Of a DNA stretch of 64,000 bases, positions 36,069 to 49,200 are shown one piece after another. Position numbers and translations under genes: made by a program. The notes below the pieces were generated by a model. That model made no database searches and had not been told where the DNA came from. It was given only the letters and a program-made list of their open reading frames with translations. Each line of letters begins with the position of its first letter. Positions within the stretch are counted from its first letter, which is position 1. This DNA is from Amphirosellinia nigrospora (taxonomy: Eukaryota; Ascomycota; Sordariomycetes; Xylariales; Xylariaceae). The stretch covers positions 2,170,001 to 2,234,000 of the forward strand of contig SCHM01000004.1 of the NCBI GenBank assembly GCA_004123355.1. The letters run 5' to 3'.

Positions 36069-38935
36069 ATGGCCAATACCACCGCTGAGGCTGCCGCGCC
36101 TCATAGCACCTTCGATGTAAGTCAGCGAGCTCTCTGTATATGAGCGAGCGATCGTGTGTGCTGACACTAAGGTATCCATGCGCGTAGACTGTCTTGGTGC
36201 TGGATTTCGGTAGCCAAACAAGCCATCTCATTCTCCGGCGGTTGAGATCGCTCAATGTATACGCTGAGATGCTGCCGTGCACCACCAAGTTGGCTGATTT
36301 GGATTGGACCCCTGTTGGCATTGTCTTGAGCGGAGGTTCGTAGCGCATCACCTTGCATTGCCGGCAACGGCGATAGTTATGACTTGAATCCTCTGACTTC
36401 GTGACAAGGGCCATCTTCCGTTTATGATGAAGGAGCTCCTCGTAAGACTTCATATCGTTACTGTGTTTTTAAAAACCCTGCTAAATCGGGTCTAGTCGTT
36501 GATACTGCCATCTTTGATTTGGGCGTGCCAATTCTGTAGGTAGTTCTTTATATCCCACACAGTAACTCATAGGCTCGGCTGGCTAACAATAGTCATAGCG
36601 GAATCTGTTATGGATGCCAACTGATTGCCTGGCTGATAAATAACAAAAACGTTGCCCGTGGTGAGGCTCGCGAGTATGGCGAAACCGACCTGAAATCTAC
36701 AAGGTTGGCGGCTCCAATGGTGCCGACCGCCTCTTTGAAGGCTTGGGGGATACTCTCCATGGTAGGAAGATTTATTTCGACGCAATGAAACTAGATGCTC
36801 GCTATAATGTCGAGAAAAATACTTTCTAACTTTCAAACAGTTTTCATGAGTCATTTTGACAAGCTTATGCACTTACCGGAGGTTTCGTTACGATCGCGAG
36901 CACCAAAAACACACTATGCTGGCATTGCCCACGAGTCGAAACCCATATTCGGTAGGTTTTTCATCACTATTGTGTCACACCTGATCGTTGGCTGACTTGA
37001 CGCCTTGCAGGAATCCAGCTTCACCCAGAGATCTCGCATACAAACCGGGGCACAGACATACTCGCCAATTTTGCAATCAAGATCTGCAATGCCCGCCCAA
37101 CTGGGAAATGGGCAACTTTACTGAGAAGGAGATCATTAGAATTCGTAAACTTGTTGGTGACAAGGCCCAAGTTGTAAGCAGAACCACCTTCAACACCTAC
37201 TGCTTCGCTTAGGTGTCAATCTAATTCGAGTTCACAGATTGGAGCAGTCTCTGGCGGCGTTGACAGTACGGTGGCAGCTCGGCTAATGAAAGAAGCTATT
37301 GGTATACTTTATCCTCGTCTAAAGCTTGAAGCTCATTGTTACTAACAGATAGTTTCTTAGGTGACCGATTCCAGTAAGCAATTCTCGAAACTATTTATTT
37401 TGTTTTAGCAAAAATTTGGAGAACAGGATTTCCTCTTTGAGACAAGAAAATGTCTAGAAGCTTCTGGATTCCGTGCAATTCACGCTCTAAACGGGCATAA
37501 CTAACGTTGAGTATTAAAGTGCGATTCTTGTAGATACTGGTAAGTGCTCAGCTCACCTGGCGATACGCATGAATACTGATGAATTTGCTCTAGGGCTGAT
37601 GCGCCTGAACGAATGCCAGCAGGTTAAGGAGACACTCCAGGAACATCTCGGTATCAACCTAACGATTATTGATGGAGCGGAGCTATTCCTTAGCCGCCTT
37701 GCAGGCGTTGTGGAACCTGAAGCAAAGCGAAAAATCATTGGAGAAACTTGTCGGTCTTCCTTATTATATTGAACTTAGCCAGGGTTCATTCTTGCGTGCG
37801 GTACTGACCTAAGCAGTTATTGATCTGTTTGAAAAGGAGGCGATCCGAATCGAAGAAGAGGCCAAAGAAACCCACGCGCTGGAAAGGTAGAATGGTTTCT
37901 CAGGGGACTCTTTACGCTGATTTAATCGAGTCTCTTTCGTTCAAAGGCCCTCTGCTACAATAAAATGTACGTCAAGTTTAAAATCTCAATGATGATAATT
38001 GCCGGGGACTTACCATCAACCCTTTTAACCATTTTAATCATTCTAACCTCTATCACAGCTCACCACAACGTCGGGGGTCTTCCGGCTAGAATGTAAGTCT
38101 CTTCTTTCGAACTAAATACTCGGCAACTAATTTAGAACTAGGATGAACGGCGTGAGTGAGCTGGCCTAAACGCCCAGTTACCACCCCTAACATTGATAAC
38201 AGCAAGCTCAGCTTAGACTGATCGAACCCTCAGAGAGGTATGCCTGTATCTCTAAGTGATATAAACTGGGCTTACTGTTGACTGTTATTGTTAGCTCTTC
38301 AAGGACGAAGTACGCGCGTTCGGTCGCCAACTCGGCATTCACGAAGACCTCGTTATGCGACACCCATTCCAGGACCAGGCATTGCTATCAGAATACTTGG
38401 AGAGGTGACTCCTGAACGTGTTGAACTTGTTAGGAAGCCGATCATATATTCATTTCCATGATCAAAGAGGCTGGAATCTACGACCAGGTCTGTCTCGCCG
38501 GTTCCCTTTAAAATTTTGTCGCTGACCAGTTGAGCAGATGTCACAGGCTTATGCTGCTCTTGATACCAACAGAGGTAATTGAATCACTTGGCGTGGAGTT
38601 GAAATTCGTTTATTCTACACCGTCTCCTATGTGTGACGTTCTATTACTGACTCAACCTGTCTAATAGCCGTGGGCGTAATGGGTGACACTCGTGTGTACG
38701 GTATGATCTGTATCTTGAGAGCAATTACCAGCGTAGACTTCATGTCCGCCGAGCCATTCGAGTTCCCATTCCAGCTTCTCAAGAACATTTGCCGTAGAAT
38801 CGTTAACGAAGTCGATGGAATCACTCGGGTAGTATATGATTGTACCTCAAAACCTCCCGGTACGTAGCCATCATCTTTTTAACCCGTGATCCCCTCCTTC
38901 TAACTTTACGCACAGGAACTATTGAACTAGAGTAA
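36069..38935 (+). CDS. GUA1: GMP synthase (glutamine-hydrolysing), many introns and frame breaks
   Basis: Converts XMP to GMP with glutamine and ATP. No long open frame reveals it, but its exons read through in order. Exon 1 (36069-36116) gives [16 protein letters not shown] and exon 2 from 36188 gives [19 protein letters not shown]. The glutaminase nucleophile motif [11 protein letters not shown] lies near 36605, and [19 protein letters not shown] spans a splice near 36950-37010. The ATP-loop [17 protein letters not shown] is near 37230-37295. [19 protein letters not shown] lies near 37645, with [28 protein letters not shown] and the C-terminal SKPPGTIELE ending at 38935. About twelve introns are present, including a 10-nt micro-exon (38142-38151). 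Roughly ten single-base losses break the frame, for example near 36690, 36883, 37903, 37948, 38233, 38370 and 38437. Most are cured by one extra base in a short homopolymer. GMP synthase is normally an essential housekeeping enzyme, so assembly error is likelier than decay. Confidence 0.92.
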
Positions 38936-39563
38936 AACAAGCTCTTAAAACTAGATCATCGAATAGTATCCAGGAGATACCAGAGTCGACCTCGGTAGAA
39001 TATTTCATTGTCCACCACAATGTGGCAGGCCTCGCAGTCGAATTATGATCGCACTGAGCCGTTAGAGGATCTGTTCACCTTGAAGTGAGTCAAGTATAGC
39101 TTACAAAGAAGTGGCGTTTTTTACCAATTTCAACGGAGATTCCTACACACACCGTTATGTGTGTTCTCTCTCCTTTCGTTTGTGGAAGCGGATCCTCATC
39201 AGGAACGGAATAGAAGATGAGAAGCAAGCTTTCACCGAGGCGTTTGGTTTTCGTATTAGATTTCATATACCACCGGAACGGAGAGATAAAAATATCAACT
39301 GCGTAACGCATTGTTGTAGAGCGACTTGTAGAAAGTTCTCGGAAATATATCAAGTACCTGTTGTCAGTCGATAATCTAGCCATCTTGATGGCTAGAGTTG
39401 ATAGATCGTACATGACGGCATGATTCTAGTTAGGGCTAGGTGTAAACATGAATTCATTCGCGAGTATCTACACAGTACAAGCAAGCGACCAGTTAAGCTC
39501 ATCGCCAAGCTAGGTTCCTGGCTAGGTCTCTCACGCCATTTAGTACGGAAATGAGTTATCCGG
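38936..39563. other. convergent intergenic region, no gene seen
   Basis: Carries the 3' ends of GMP synthase and the X-family polymerase gene. Open frames near 100 codons on both strands (39090-39413) overlap each other and have no motif. Confidence 0.35.
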
Positions 39564-41795
39564 TCAGCACCACCGCTCATGTGGTTCCTCCACTGTACCC
39601 TAGAATCTCGAAGATCTTCTTCTCATCCTTGCCTCGTAGACACCACCTCCAGACAGCGCCCTATGATTCAACCTCTTTCTTCTTGCGGGCGAGGAGCCGC
39701 ATGCTGCGGTTGAACAGGTCGTTTCCGGTGAAGTAGATCAGCGCCGCGCCGATCTCCGTCTGCGGGACGAGGAGGAAGTCGATGCGTCGCCAGATGGGCC
39801 GGTAGTCCTCCTTGGGGCCGGGGAACGCGGCTTCGGGGAGGACGCAGCAGCCGTGCCATTTGTTTCCGGCCTCGTGTCGATGTGACGCAAGCGCGGCGGT
39901 CAGGAACCCTGCCTTGGTGAGAGTAGCGACGAGCGTATCGAGGAAAGAGGTCAGATCCTGCGTGGAAGATGACCCGTCCTTTGTTATGATCATGTCTATG
40001 TCCCGGATGTCTGCCCGCCGCGACGGTAGCTTCCCCCGATGATGAGCTCGACGCTCGGATCGATGGTGGCTGCCACATCCTTGACGTGGTCGCCCAGTGC
40101 CTTGACTTCGGCCCTCGGTATACGCGTCAATAAGTCGTCGTAATGTTCTACGCCGAGCTGTTGGTTTGTCGTGAGGGTGGCCTTTGTGCGAAGGTCATCT
40201 AAGGTACGATAGCCCATTTCGACCCATCTCTGCGCAGTCGGCACGCCCGCGCCGTAAACGTCGCAGAATATTCTCAGCGCTGCCTGGACGGCTCGTTCCG
40301 GAGATTGTCCAGTTTCTTGAAACGTCCCGTAGTAGCGATCTCTTCGATATGATCTGCTAGACTGCTGCCGATGTTAGGGAGCGCTGCGGCTTCTTTAGCG
40401 GTAGTTATCCTCTTGGGTTGTCGTCGAAGCGTGGCGACGGCCTTCCGATACGACTGGAGCCTCCAGATCTCATCTGAAAGTCGATGCTCCTCTGCCATTT
40501 CCTCAAATAGCTTGATGATGTCCGCATTTGGTCCAACAGTTGTCTTGTCTTGGGTGCCTCCCCTCATGCACATGAATCTGTTGTGGTTGAAATTGGTGTT
40601 CGCGTTGTTTCGCTGCGGTCTTGGATGACCTTTGCCCTTCTTCTTGGGCGGGCCTTCGTTCTCCGAAACGTGGGCGTCCGCGTCGCTTTCGTCGAGATAC
40701 TCATGTTTTTCTGGGTCATCGAGAACTGCCCCAATGCAGGTTGCCAATTCATCCGCGAACGTAGAGGATTTGGTTGCGTCAGCCTTTGAAGGGCCTTCGG
40801 TACCTTCAGCGCTCGGCTTTAGTGATTGGATCGTGTCGGGGTATGACGAAGGGATCAAGTCGCTACTTCTCTGGGAGGACTGTGACGAGGAATTTGCCGC
40901 TTAGGATCTCTTCGTTGTTTGATCGGCAAGGACGAGTCGGTTTCTTCAATTGGTGCCTGTGGCACAGCCTCCTTTTCTTCGTGTCTAGGATCATCCGGCA
41001 CTTCGTATTTACGCCTTTCCACCGTTTGGTAAGGGTCAATGACAGTACCTCTGATCATACAATCGACAGGATATCGGTCGTTCACGAGAACAACCGACGA
41101 CGGGGCTGGATTGTGATCCAGGGTGGGCATGATTTGACGATATGATAGACCTGTGTCAACAATGACGTGGGTTGCTTCACTAGCATCTCGCGTCCATGTG
41201 ACACCGTGCTCACGGGCTTTGGTTATCCTCATCCTCCGAGCAGGGTTCACATCATCATTAGGTATGTAGAAAAAGCACAGCCCTTTGAATATCTGCTTTG
41301 ATTCTGGAACCATCTGAAGGGGTTGGTCTCGCTTTCGTTTAGCCATTGAGATAGATGGAGATAGCTCAAGATCGGACTGTGACCTGAGGACCCGCGTAGT
41401 TAGATGGACACTCCCTCGAATAATTCTATTATTCAGATGTTGTTTAGTTTCTGGTATAACACGAGTCGACCTGCTATAGATTGACGCGGATACCGTTGCC
41501 TCTTGCGAGTTATTTCTGGGTGTAACCACAATGATCTCTATTTCTTCGTTTGCAGCGTTTGGTGTATAGGTATAGGATCTGACGCAGTTCTCCCATGGCG
41601 CAAGCCTGGCAGTCGCGGTTTGAAAGATGGGGAGGGTAGCTGCGTGACTGAGGTAGCTGCAGCAAGGGAGAAGGCCTTGCATCTGTGTCTGAGACGTTGC
41701 TCCTCTGAGCTCAGCGTATCTGACTCATCGTCACAGTCCTTGTACGCGTCGAGTTGCTCAAAGAACGCCTCCTTCTCTTTCAACGAGGGTTCCAT
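39564..41795 (-). CDS. POL4: X-family DNA polymerase with BRCT domain (Pol4/Pol lambda type)
   Basis: A nuclear gap-filling polymerase for end joining and base-excision repair. The likely start at 41795 gives MEPSLKEKEAFFEQLDAYKD. The BRCT domain runs from FKGLCFFYIPNDDVNPARR through HVIVDTGLSYRQI (about 41310-41080). After an acidic/basic linker come the 8-kDa region (SYRKAVATLRRQPKRI, LPNIGSSLADHIEEIATTG) and the fingers (EMGYRTLDDLRTKATL). The palm has IIGGSYRRG followed by RDIDMIITKD with the metal-binding Asp pair. It then continues to RRIDFLLVPQTEIGAAL and FTGNDLFNRSMRLLARKK. A conserved DEKKIFEILG near 39610 supports the C-terminus. Frame breaks occur near 41600, near 40014 (one extra G in a G run on the coding strand) and near 39597. 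The segment between LLARKK and DEKKIF is shorter than usual for the family. Confidence 0.88.
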
Positions 41796-42564
41796 CTCTG
41801 GCAACACGGTTGCCGGGCATTGGTGGTCGCACACCCGAGTTGTTGTGGATGAGGCATTTGTTGGTGAAACATTTGGCTACCTAGGCCACCGAAGTTAGTG
41901 TTACAGTAAGATGCAGCCTGGTGACCGTACGTGAGCGTCTCGTTATTATGAGCTGGATTAGATGGCAACTTGCATTAGGTTAGTTAAGTGCTACCTACAC
42001 AGTGCCCCAATGCCGCTATTTGTGAGGTGTCCGTCCAAAGTGGCTTTTTAACGGCGATGCCAGCCGCCGCACAGCTGCCACCCAACATCGTGGGCACGTC
42101 TTGGTTGCCTAGACCACGACCAAAGCGATGAAAACAAAGCGATGAAGTAGCGCTTCAAATATTGCATTAGGTTGCTATTTGTCATTACCTCGGTATGTTC
42201 TCACCATAGAACCTTGAATTAGTGGTGTTGAACACCATATACCAGTCTCGTCACAGAGGCGCATTTCCTTGGGATCAAGAAGTAAGAATTTATTGATAGT
42301 CGCGAACCTTACATTTCGTCCGTATACCACATTACATAGCATGGAGATGTTGATATTAGCTTGTAAGTATATGCACTATCAAAGATTGACATCATTTTTA
42401 TTAGATCTAGGATAACCACATCTTTGACAACACATAATGAGCCTAGTCAACCCGAAGTGTCCACTCTAGATCTTTATGAATCCATCAGAATACGTCTCGG
42501 TATGCTTGACTTCCATCTACCTAGGCCTGAACGAGACTAACATCATCTATGTACAGGTTCGGTA
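41796..42564. other. intergenic, no gene seen
   Basis: Promoter side of the polymerase gene and 3' flank of the secreted-protein gene. No feature recognised. Confidence 0.35.
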
Positions 42565-43379
42565 TCACACGCTATAGCTATACCCAGCATTATTAAAGTA
42601 AAACTGAATATAAAAGTACGGCCATTCTCCCGAGTTGAAAGACCCCTGGTACTTTCTCCAAGTCGTATCAATCGGTGGATCCAGCAGCCTATCGAAAAAC
42701 GTGCTGGGACTCTCGGTGAGCACGAGATCTGGGGGTGCTGGCCCTTTCTTCAGACCTTGGATGTAGAGGTTGATGAAGTCGATGTAAGAGTCACCTGGGT
42801 TGACCAAGGCATCCCCCTCGCCCAGAAGGTGAAGGTATAATCGGTGAAGGACGCATCAACCCAGTGGCGAAGAGCCAGATATTGCGCGTGGTGAACGTGC
42901 CTGGCGCTTCAGGTGGGTACGTAACGCGGAAGAGATTGGGCGATGAGTGAGCGAGGGACGCGTCTGATATCGCGGTAGCGTTGTTCACGTTATAAATGCG
43001 GCCGACATATATAGTCTCGTTTCCACTTTCGAAGTTCACGTTCAACGCCGTGGGGGATGGGGCGAGCGGTAGAGTTGTGCATTGGGTTATGCTGGCTGTG
43101 GTTGCCAGCGTAGTGGCGCCCGGTGGATAGAGACAGGAGCATGCTGACGATAGAGCGGTAACCCACAGGATGACTGGATCGGGTTGAGAGTCACCGTGCT
43201 GGTGGTTCCTGGTTGAGGCGGTGCGGTGAAGGTGCACAGAAGGCGGTAGATTGGACGAGGTTGCGGTAGCAGTTGTCTTGGTTGCAACCTGTCTGAGTAC
43301 AGACAGTTGTGGATGACTGGGCAGAGACTGACGACGCTGCCACGCCCAAGGCAATCAAAAGACGAGTAAGAGATGCCAT
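42565..43379 (-). CDS. small secreted protein, unknown function
   Basis: A signal peptide (MASLTRLLIALGVAASSVSA, cleaved before QSS) starts at 43379. The mature N-terminus has four Cys in TVCTQTGCNQDNCYRNLVQ and then STAFCTF. Later segments include WVTALSSACSCLYPPGATT, NETIYVGRIYNVNNATAIS with N-glycosylation sequons, NIWLFATGL and the C-terminal PYFYIQFYFNNAGYSYS. These segments lie in three different frames, so at least three single-base breaks or unseen introns are present. The likely product is about 260 aa and extracellular. The family is common among filamentous fungi as hypothetical secreted proteins; I cannot give a role. Confidence 0.6.
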
Positions 43380-44426
43380 GCTAAGAGACTGATGTTTCGA
43401 ACACTCAAACTAACAATTGGTGCCTATCGTCCTCTGGCCAAGGGCCGCCCGGGCACCTACCTTTATAGCATCACATCACTCCTTGCTGTTGTGTGAATGC
43501 TCACTTAAAGTTCAAACATGTTTTCAGCTAAGGCTCCCCGGCGCCCTTTCTGCGACAAATGAAGCCATCGAGGGCGGCGGCGCGCGTCGTGGGCCTATTA
43601 ACGGTGTAGGATACCAGGTGCAGCGCTTCAGCTCCAATGCAGGTAGGCATACACGAAGCAATAAAACATGCACCGTAAGGCCACGCTGACTGTGACATGA
43701 ACTGGAATTATACTAGTCATAGGGTTGACGTTCTTCCGGCTTACCTTGAGGACCATCGTGAGCTGTTGATGTTGGTTCACCGACATAGGTAGATAGATGT
43801 CTTAGACGCAGTTACCCCGTAGGCAGCAATAAGCTTTTTCCATTCATCCCATTTAAGGTCTTCGTTACAAGCTATATTATTTTAAATATCATTTTAAAGT
43901 TAGCTTGGCATGACGTAAGCCCTATAATACCGACGAAAACGAATGCTTTGTGCGGATCTCGTGGGGTAAAGGTCCCTGAATAGCCCAGTCTAGACGGCTC
44001 CATGACCAGCTACGCACCGTACATATACAAAGCCACATTTACATAGCATTCTAGATACAGCATAGCTCTTACTCAAGCGGCTGAAGACCGCAATTCACAT
44101 CTTTCATAAATATAGATGCTTTCCCTTCGTCGGCAAGAGTTTCCCCTATTCTCGTCCATATCGCCCGAAAGCATTGATAAGACAATAATCGGTGGCGCTT
44201 AAAGGGAGAGCCTAGCATGAAGTTTAATCACTACGTCCAGGTATTTGATAGGAGTCAGATGTCAATATATCACGATGTGAAACGTATATCATAATACAAT
44301 TAATCTACTAAACACAGTATAGCCTAGTCCCTCTCCTTTTTCTTCAAATATCGTACACCTAAACTTGCTTGTATTATGAAGCTTGGACCTACTACTATTG
44401 AGCATGAGGGGTTTGAGACGACTGCC
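43380..44426. other. intergenic, no gene seen
   Basis: One kilobase between the promoter of the secreted-protein gene and the 3' end of the ammonium permease gene. AT-rich from 43800 onward; nothing recognisable. Confidence 0.35.
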
Positions 44427-46220
44427 CTATAAACCTCTAGCATCTATCAAGGGAATACTATTCTTTTCGCGAGGGTCGAAGGTTGGGTTGCCCTCTACCG
44501 AGAAACGGCTCATGTCGTCATTCTCAACCTCATTCAGCACTTCTCTCGTCAACTCAACATAGTCGTACGCGAATTCGCCGATCTCTGCATCGTCGATACC
44601 AAGAATCTCGGCCTCCTCAGTCGCGCGGATCTTCAGGCCCGGTATTAAGTTGATTACGAAAAGAATAATGCATGTCCCGCCGAAGGAGTAGACGCCACCA
44701 GCAGCTGTGTCAGCCAGCTGATATGCGAGTTGTATCCAATGCTGATTAAGCCAGCCGCCGTTAATCACCGTCACGCCGTCCAGGTGCGCGATGTAGTCGG
44801 CAGCGAAGAACCCGGTCAGAATGTTCCCCACGATTCCGCGACGGCATGAACGGCGAAAATATCGAGGGAGTCGTCGATTTGAAGTATGAACTTGAGTTTC
44901 GTAGCATAGTTGGCGAAGCAGGCGCCGAGAACGCCAAAAGGCACTGCGGCCCACGACGGGACAAATCCTTTTGTTCGTCAGCCATTATTCGCCCAACGGA
45001 ATCCATTTCGCCTTACCTGAGCCTGGAGTGATGGCCACGAGACCAGCTACGACGCCAGAGCAGAATCCCACAGTAGACCACTTGCGCTCCAAACGATAGT
45101 CGAGGACGCACCATGTGATTCCACCAACGCATGCGGCTAAATTAGTCACTACTGCTGCCATCACTGCTCTCAAGTTGGCCGAAAGAGCGCTACCAGCATT
45201 GAAGCCGAACCACCCAACCCATAGAAATACAGTTCCGATAACAATATGTGTGACGTTATGGGGGCGGTAGTTCAACTCGTGGGTTCCGTGGCCTCGTCGC
45301 TTTCCGAGCATCATCGAATCTGCCCAGGTCAGGGTTAGCTTAGCTTAGACTCTACTATAGTATTGAAGTATGCTCGGTAGCCGAGCGAGTTTTGAAGGAA
45401 TGCTATGACCTCGGGTTGATCGCAACACTTTGAGGATGCCAGAGATGGATTTATAGGGAGATCACTAACAAGCAAGAGCTGCGGTCCCTGAAGCGATGTG
45501 GACAGGTGTTCCTCCAGCAAAGTCCAAGCCGCCAAGTTTGTTCGACCATCCAGCCGGATTCCAAGTCCAACAAGCGATAGGGTCGTAGATGATAGTCGAC
45601 CATATAAACATGAAGATGACGCATGGCAACATTCTCCCTCGTTCAGCAACGGCGCCCGTCGCGAGGGCCACCGTGATGGCCGAGAACATGCCCTGGTAAA
45701 CAGCGAACATAAGATCGGGAACTCGAGGAGAGCCCACAGAAGGTCGCGCGAGGACGTCCTTGAATCCGAAGTTCGACAGGTCTCCGATAAACGAGCTGGC
45801 CGTATGTGAAAAGGTCAATGAATAACCCCAGAAGAACCATTGAAACGTGGTAACTGCTGTGGCCATGACAGAGAGCCATATTAGAGATAACGCTGACTTG
45901 CGGCGGGCAAGACCAGAGTAAAAAGCTTGCAGGTTTTGTCAGTCGGCCATCGCCATGGGACCTGGTGCACGAGGGACCTACCCAACACCGGGAATCATAA
46001 GCAGCACCAAAGCCGTTGCTGTTATCATCCACCCGATATCACCGCTCTGATCGGCGCAAATGAACTCATCAGCACGATTCATCTAGTGACCGAGATAGTT
46101 AGAGAATCTTACCTCATAGAAAAGGTTGAGATTTTCGCCTAGCGAGGTCGCAGTAGTGTTGTAAGGGAATTTGGGTATGTAGTTCAAGGCATCTAAATCA
46201 ATGCCGTCCAATATGGTCAT
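44427..46220 (-). CDS. ammonium permease of the Amt/Mep family
   Basis: An 11-helix plasma-membrane transporter for ammonium. The likely start at 46220 gives MTILDGIDLDALNYIPKF. Exons then encode QSGDIGWMITATALVLLMIPGVG, YSGLARRKSALSLIWLSVMA, FQWFFWGYSLTFSHTASSFIG and GMFSAITVALATGAVAERGR. The first pore His lies in GGTPVHIASGTAA. Further helices are GTVFLWVGWFGFNAGSALS and GFCSGVVAGLVAITPGSG, and the second pore His lies in DIFAVHAVGGIVGNILTGFF. The cytosolic tail ends KNSIPLIDARGL. Introns are near 45930-45980, 45330-45470 and 44985. A one-base break near 44838 is restored by an extra G on the coding strand, giving AVGGIVG. In fungi such genes are usually induced by nitrogen limitation through GATA factors; I did not confirm clustered GATA sites. 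Confidence 0.92.
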
Positions 46221-49200
46221 TGTGGCGGCTGAACCCTGAGAGGTTCTTGTGAAGACCGAAACTGATGCCAAAGTTAATGGATCAGACGATTTCCACTTCG
46301 AAGGATCGTGCTGAGTAGAGGGACGCCGAGGACTTCAGAATAGTTGAAGTCAAGAGCAGAAAATGAGGAGTACAGGGCAACATATGAAAAAGCCAACATG
46401 CCAAGCATTGGATCTTGGTGTCTCACCAGCTATGGTAGGGAAATGGGATGCTTTGGGTATGGTGGCAGGACGAAGTGCTGAGAAAAGGCAATCGGAACAC
46501 ACCGAATTGCAATTCGCTGGCCGCAGATAACGGCAAGGCGTCGACTCATGCAGGCTTCACGCCACACACACCCCCCCTCCAAGAAGCAATGTTAATCCGA
46601 TGGAAGGGGGAGGGCGTTCTTGTCAGCGTTGTATCGAACGGGCATGTACTTGTTCTAGAAGGAGCCTCATGCGTATCAAACAGTAGTATCACGGTCAGCG
46701 TCCCCTATTGCAACGGTGATATTGTAAATTCAATTGATGCGGTACTCTACACCAGCGGCGACGCACTCATCGCCTGTCTGTTCACCTTCTATTGATTGAT
46801 GGTCTGGTGGGACCAATAGTCGTGCGGAAGGGCTCGAGTATTGAGCCGAGAGACAATAAAACTGGACATAAGAATAGCAAGGGATGGGGCGACACATGCT
46901 GATCATGAGAAGCAATGACATATCATCAACACTAGACGGCCATATACCTGCAACTAGGAAGCTAAACTATCTACGTAGTGTAGAAGCTTTCTAGCCTTCC
47001 GAAGGACCCGTTTGTGGGACGAGCTCCGGTCCCTGTCGTATCAAACTATAATCGAGGTGTATTTTGAAATGTAATAGGATAAGACAATTGGGGCAAAAAC
47101 GAAGGCGTTCTGGTACATGCGCAGCAGCTTGAGGATGGTGGTGTGGGGGCTGCATAAGAGCTTGTGGCGTCGTGGAATGAAAGGAGGTCGTATTTCGACG
47201 GAGTCTTTCGGAGCTTAGCTGACAGCAACAACACATACTGATAGGATATAGGATCATATAAGAGACTGAACTTATTCCAAAAAGAAGCTTCTTTCTTACT
47301 GGACCAGTATTTGATACCAGGCAAAAGGCATACGACGTCAAGGTTACTGACGATGTCATTGGGGTCATTTGAAAAAGGCGCCGAGGATATCTCACATAAG
47401 GGACCCTGTCAAGCCCCTGTCTAGTTGATAGGGTAACAGTGGGAACTTGAACGCCAAGCGTCCATCCCACGGTTCACGATAGCACTAGGCCAGGCTAAGT
47501 AGGTAGGTTTGGCACCAAGCGTTAGTCTAGGGTACTTCTAGATGCCATCATCACCACAGCTATCTCGAAGAGTCAGGTACATACATTTCCAGCTTTCCCT
47601 GACGCAATGCAACCAAGAGAAGGTTTGGCGACTCAGCCTTCACCAAAATCGCCGTTGCTGCTCTGGCACGAGACACCCCCGCAAAAGAATCTCATGACGA
47701 TGACCCGATCCCCCAAGGAGACCGTAGTTCAACAGTCTTAAACTATCCGACTTTCTAGCGTAGCCTCGAGTCTAGCTACAGACGACAACATTATCTGAAA
47801 GTAAACATACGAGGGACCTCAGGATCTTAATATATAAAATAAACACCTAAATGACAGGGTTACCCACAAGTCCGATCATCCTAGAACCCGGTCTCTTGGT
47901 AAGCTAAACCGTCCCAGCTACATACGATATACCTACACTAACGCACTTCCTACAGCTGTACAGCATACATTAGTCAGTGCTGCAAGCTCCTCTCACTACC
48001 GCGTGGGGAGGAAGAAGTAGAAAGTGATCGCTGCATCAAGGTAGACAGGCAAGTATCCGTATCTGGCGTCCAGTGTGGGAGTACAACAATAAGCCACCTA
48101 CTGACCGTCATATTTCGCTTCCTTTTATTGACACTAAACAGCCCCAGTAATGGTACATTCACTTTTCGCTATGCGATTCGCATCTCACTTTGGAAACAGA
48201 GTTCAATATCAGCCGAGCAATATAGCTGAACCCAGGGTACACAATAGGATTTTCAATCTATCTTCCTGAGAGTTGCTGAGATAACACGGCTACTGTCTAG
48301 TTAGGACGCTGGTTTCAACATTGTCTGAACTGAAAATTGTTCTCTATTTCCCAGCCACTTGCTTCTCCCGCGTCAAACCCGCCCTCGAGGGCCCATATCG
48401 CCTCACCCGCCACTAGAATTCGCCGCATCTGACATGCATATGTCCATACAGATGCCCATATGCCGAAGCGATCTTGCCGGAGTAAGACGATGAGCTGACC
48501 TGTTTGCCAAAAGGAGGCCCCTATTTCATCCTTGGGACATTCTCTCGGTAACACAATTTTCTCGTTACTCCTACTCTAACCACGATTTAACGAAATCTGG
48601 TAGTGGGGTGGCAGTGCGTAGCCGTCGGGCGATTGAGGCGCAATGCTCTTTTGCTACCATAAACCTACACCAGCCTTGAGATAGTTGTAACAAGATGATA
48701 GCGCAGTATTCTCAATCCGAGTGCTTCCAACAGGCCTCCTTACTCCAAGTGATGTCAACATGTTTTGATCCTCACCAAATACCATGCCTCCTCCCCAAAA
48801 AGGTTTAATGCTCGCATCGAGCTATTAGCCAAGTCGTGATCGCTCCAGCTGAGGCACGCGATCTCAAGATATAGACGTCGATTCTTTTTTTAGTTCGTCT
48901 CTTCCAGGCGAGAACTCCCGTGTGTATGATTACTCAGAGTTACATATAACCTTGCAGCGTATAGTCTCGGTCAGCGTTTCAGGGGCCAAACTATCAGGTT
49001 ATTTCCCCCCTGCGTCTGGCCCAACGCAAAATCAGCCATCAGTACCGATGTTCCTTAAGGTGACTACAGTGTATAGGCAACTCGAGTGAATCATGCGATA
49101 CAGGATTCCTGATGCCATTGATGCGCGACTACGATACTTATAGTACGGGTATTTATACCTGAAATAGTTTCCGGGCATCGAAAAATAGTGTGAAAAGACA

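Noticed and set aside
46448-46795. 115-codon + strand frame
   Set aside because: It lies upstream of the permease gene, has no motif and is matched by similar chance frames on the other strand.
46991-47470. 159-codon minus-strand frame
   Set aside because: No family motif, odd composition and no splice or start context that stands out.
48315-48554. 79-codon minus-strand frame with Trp-rich helical look
   Set aside because: Isolated in AT-rich DNA, no recognisable family and no extension on either side.
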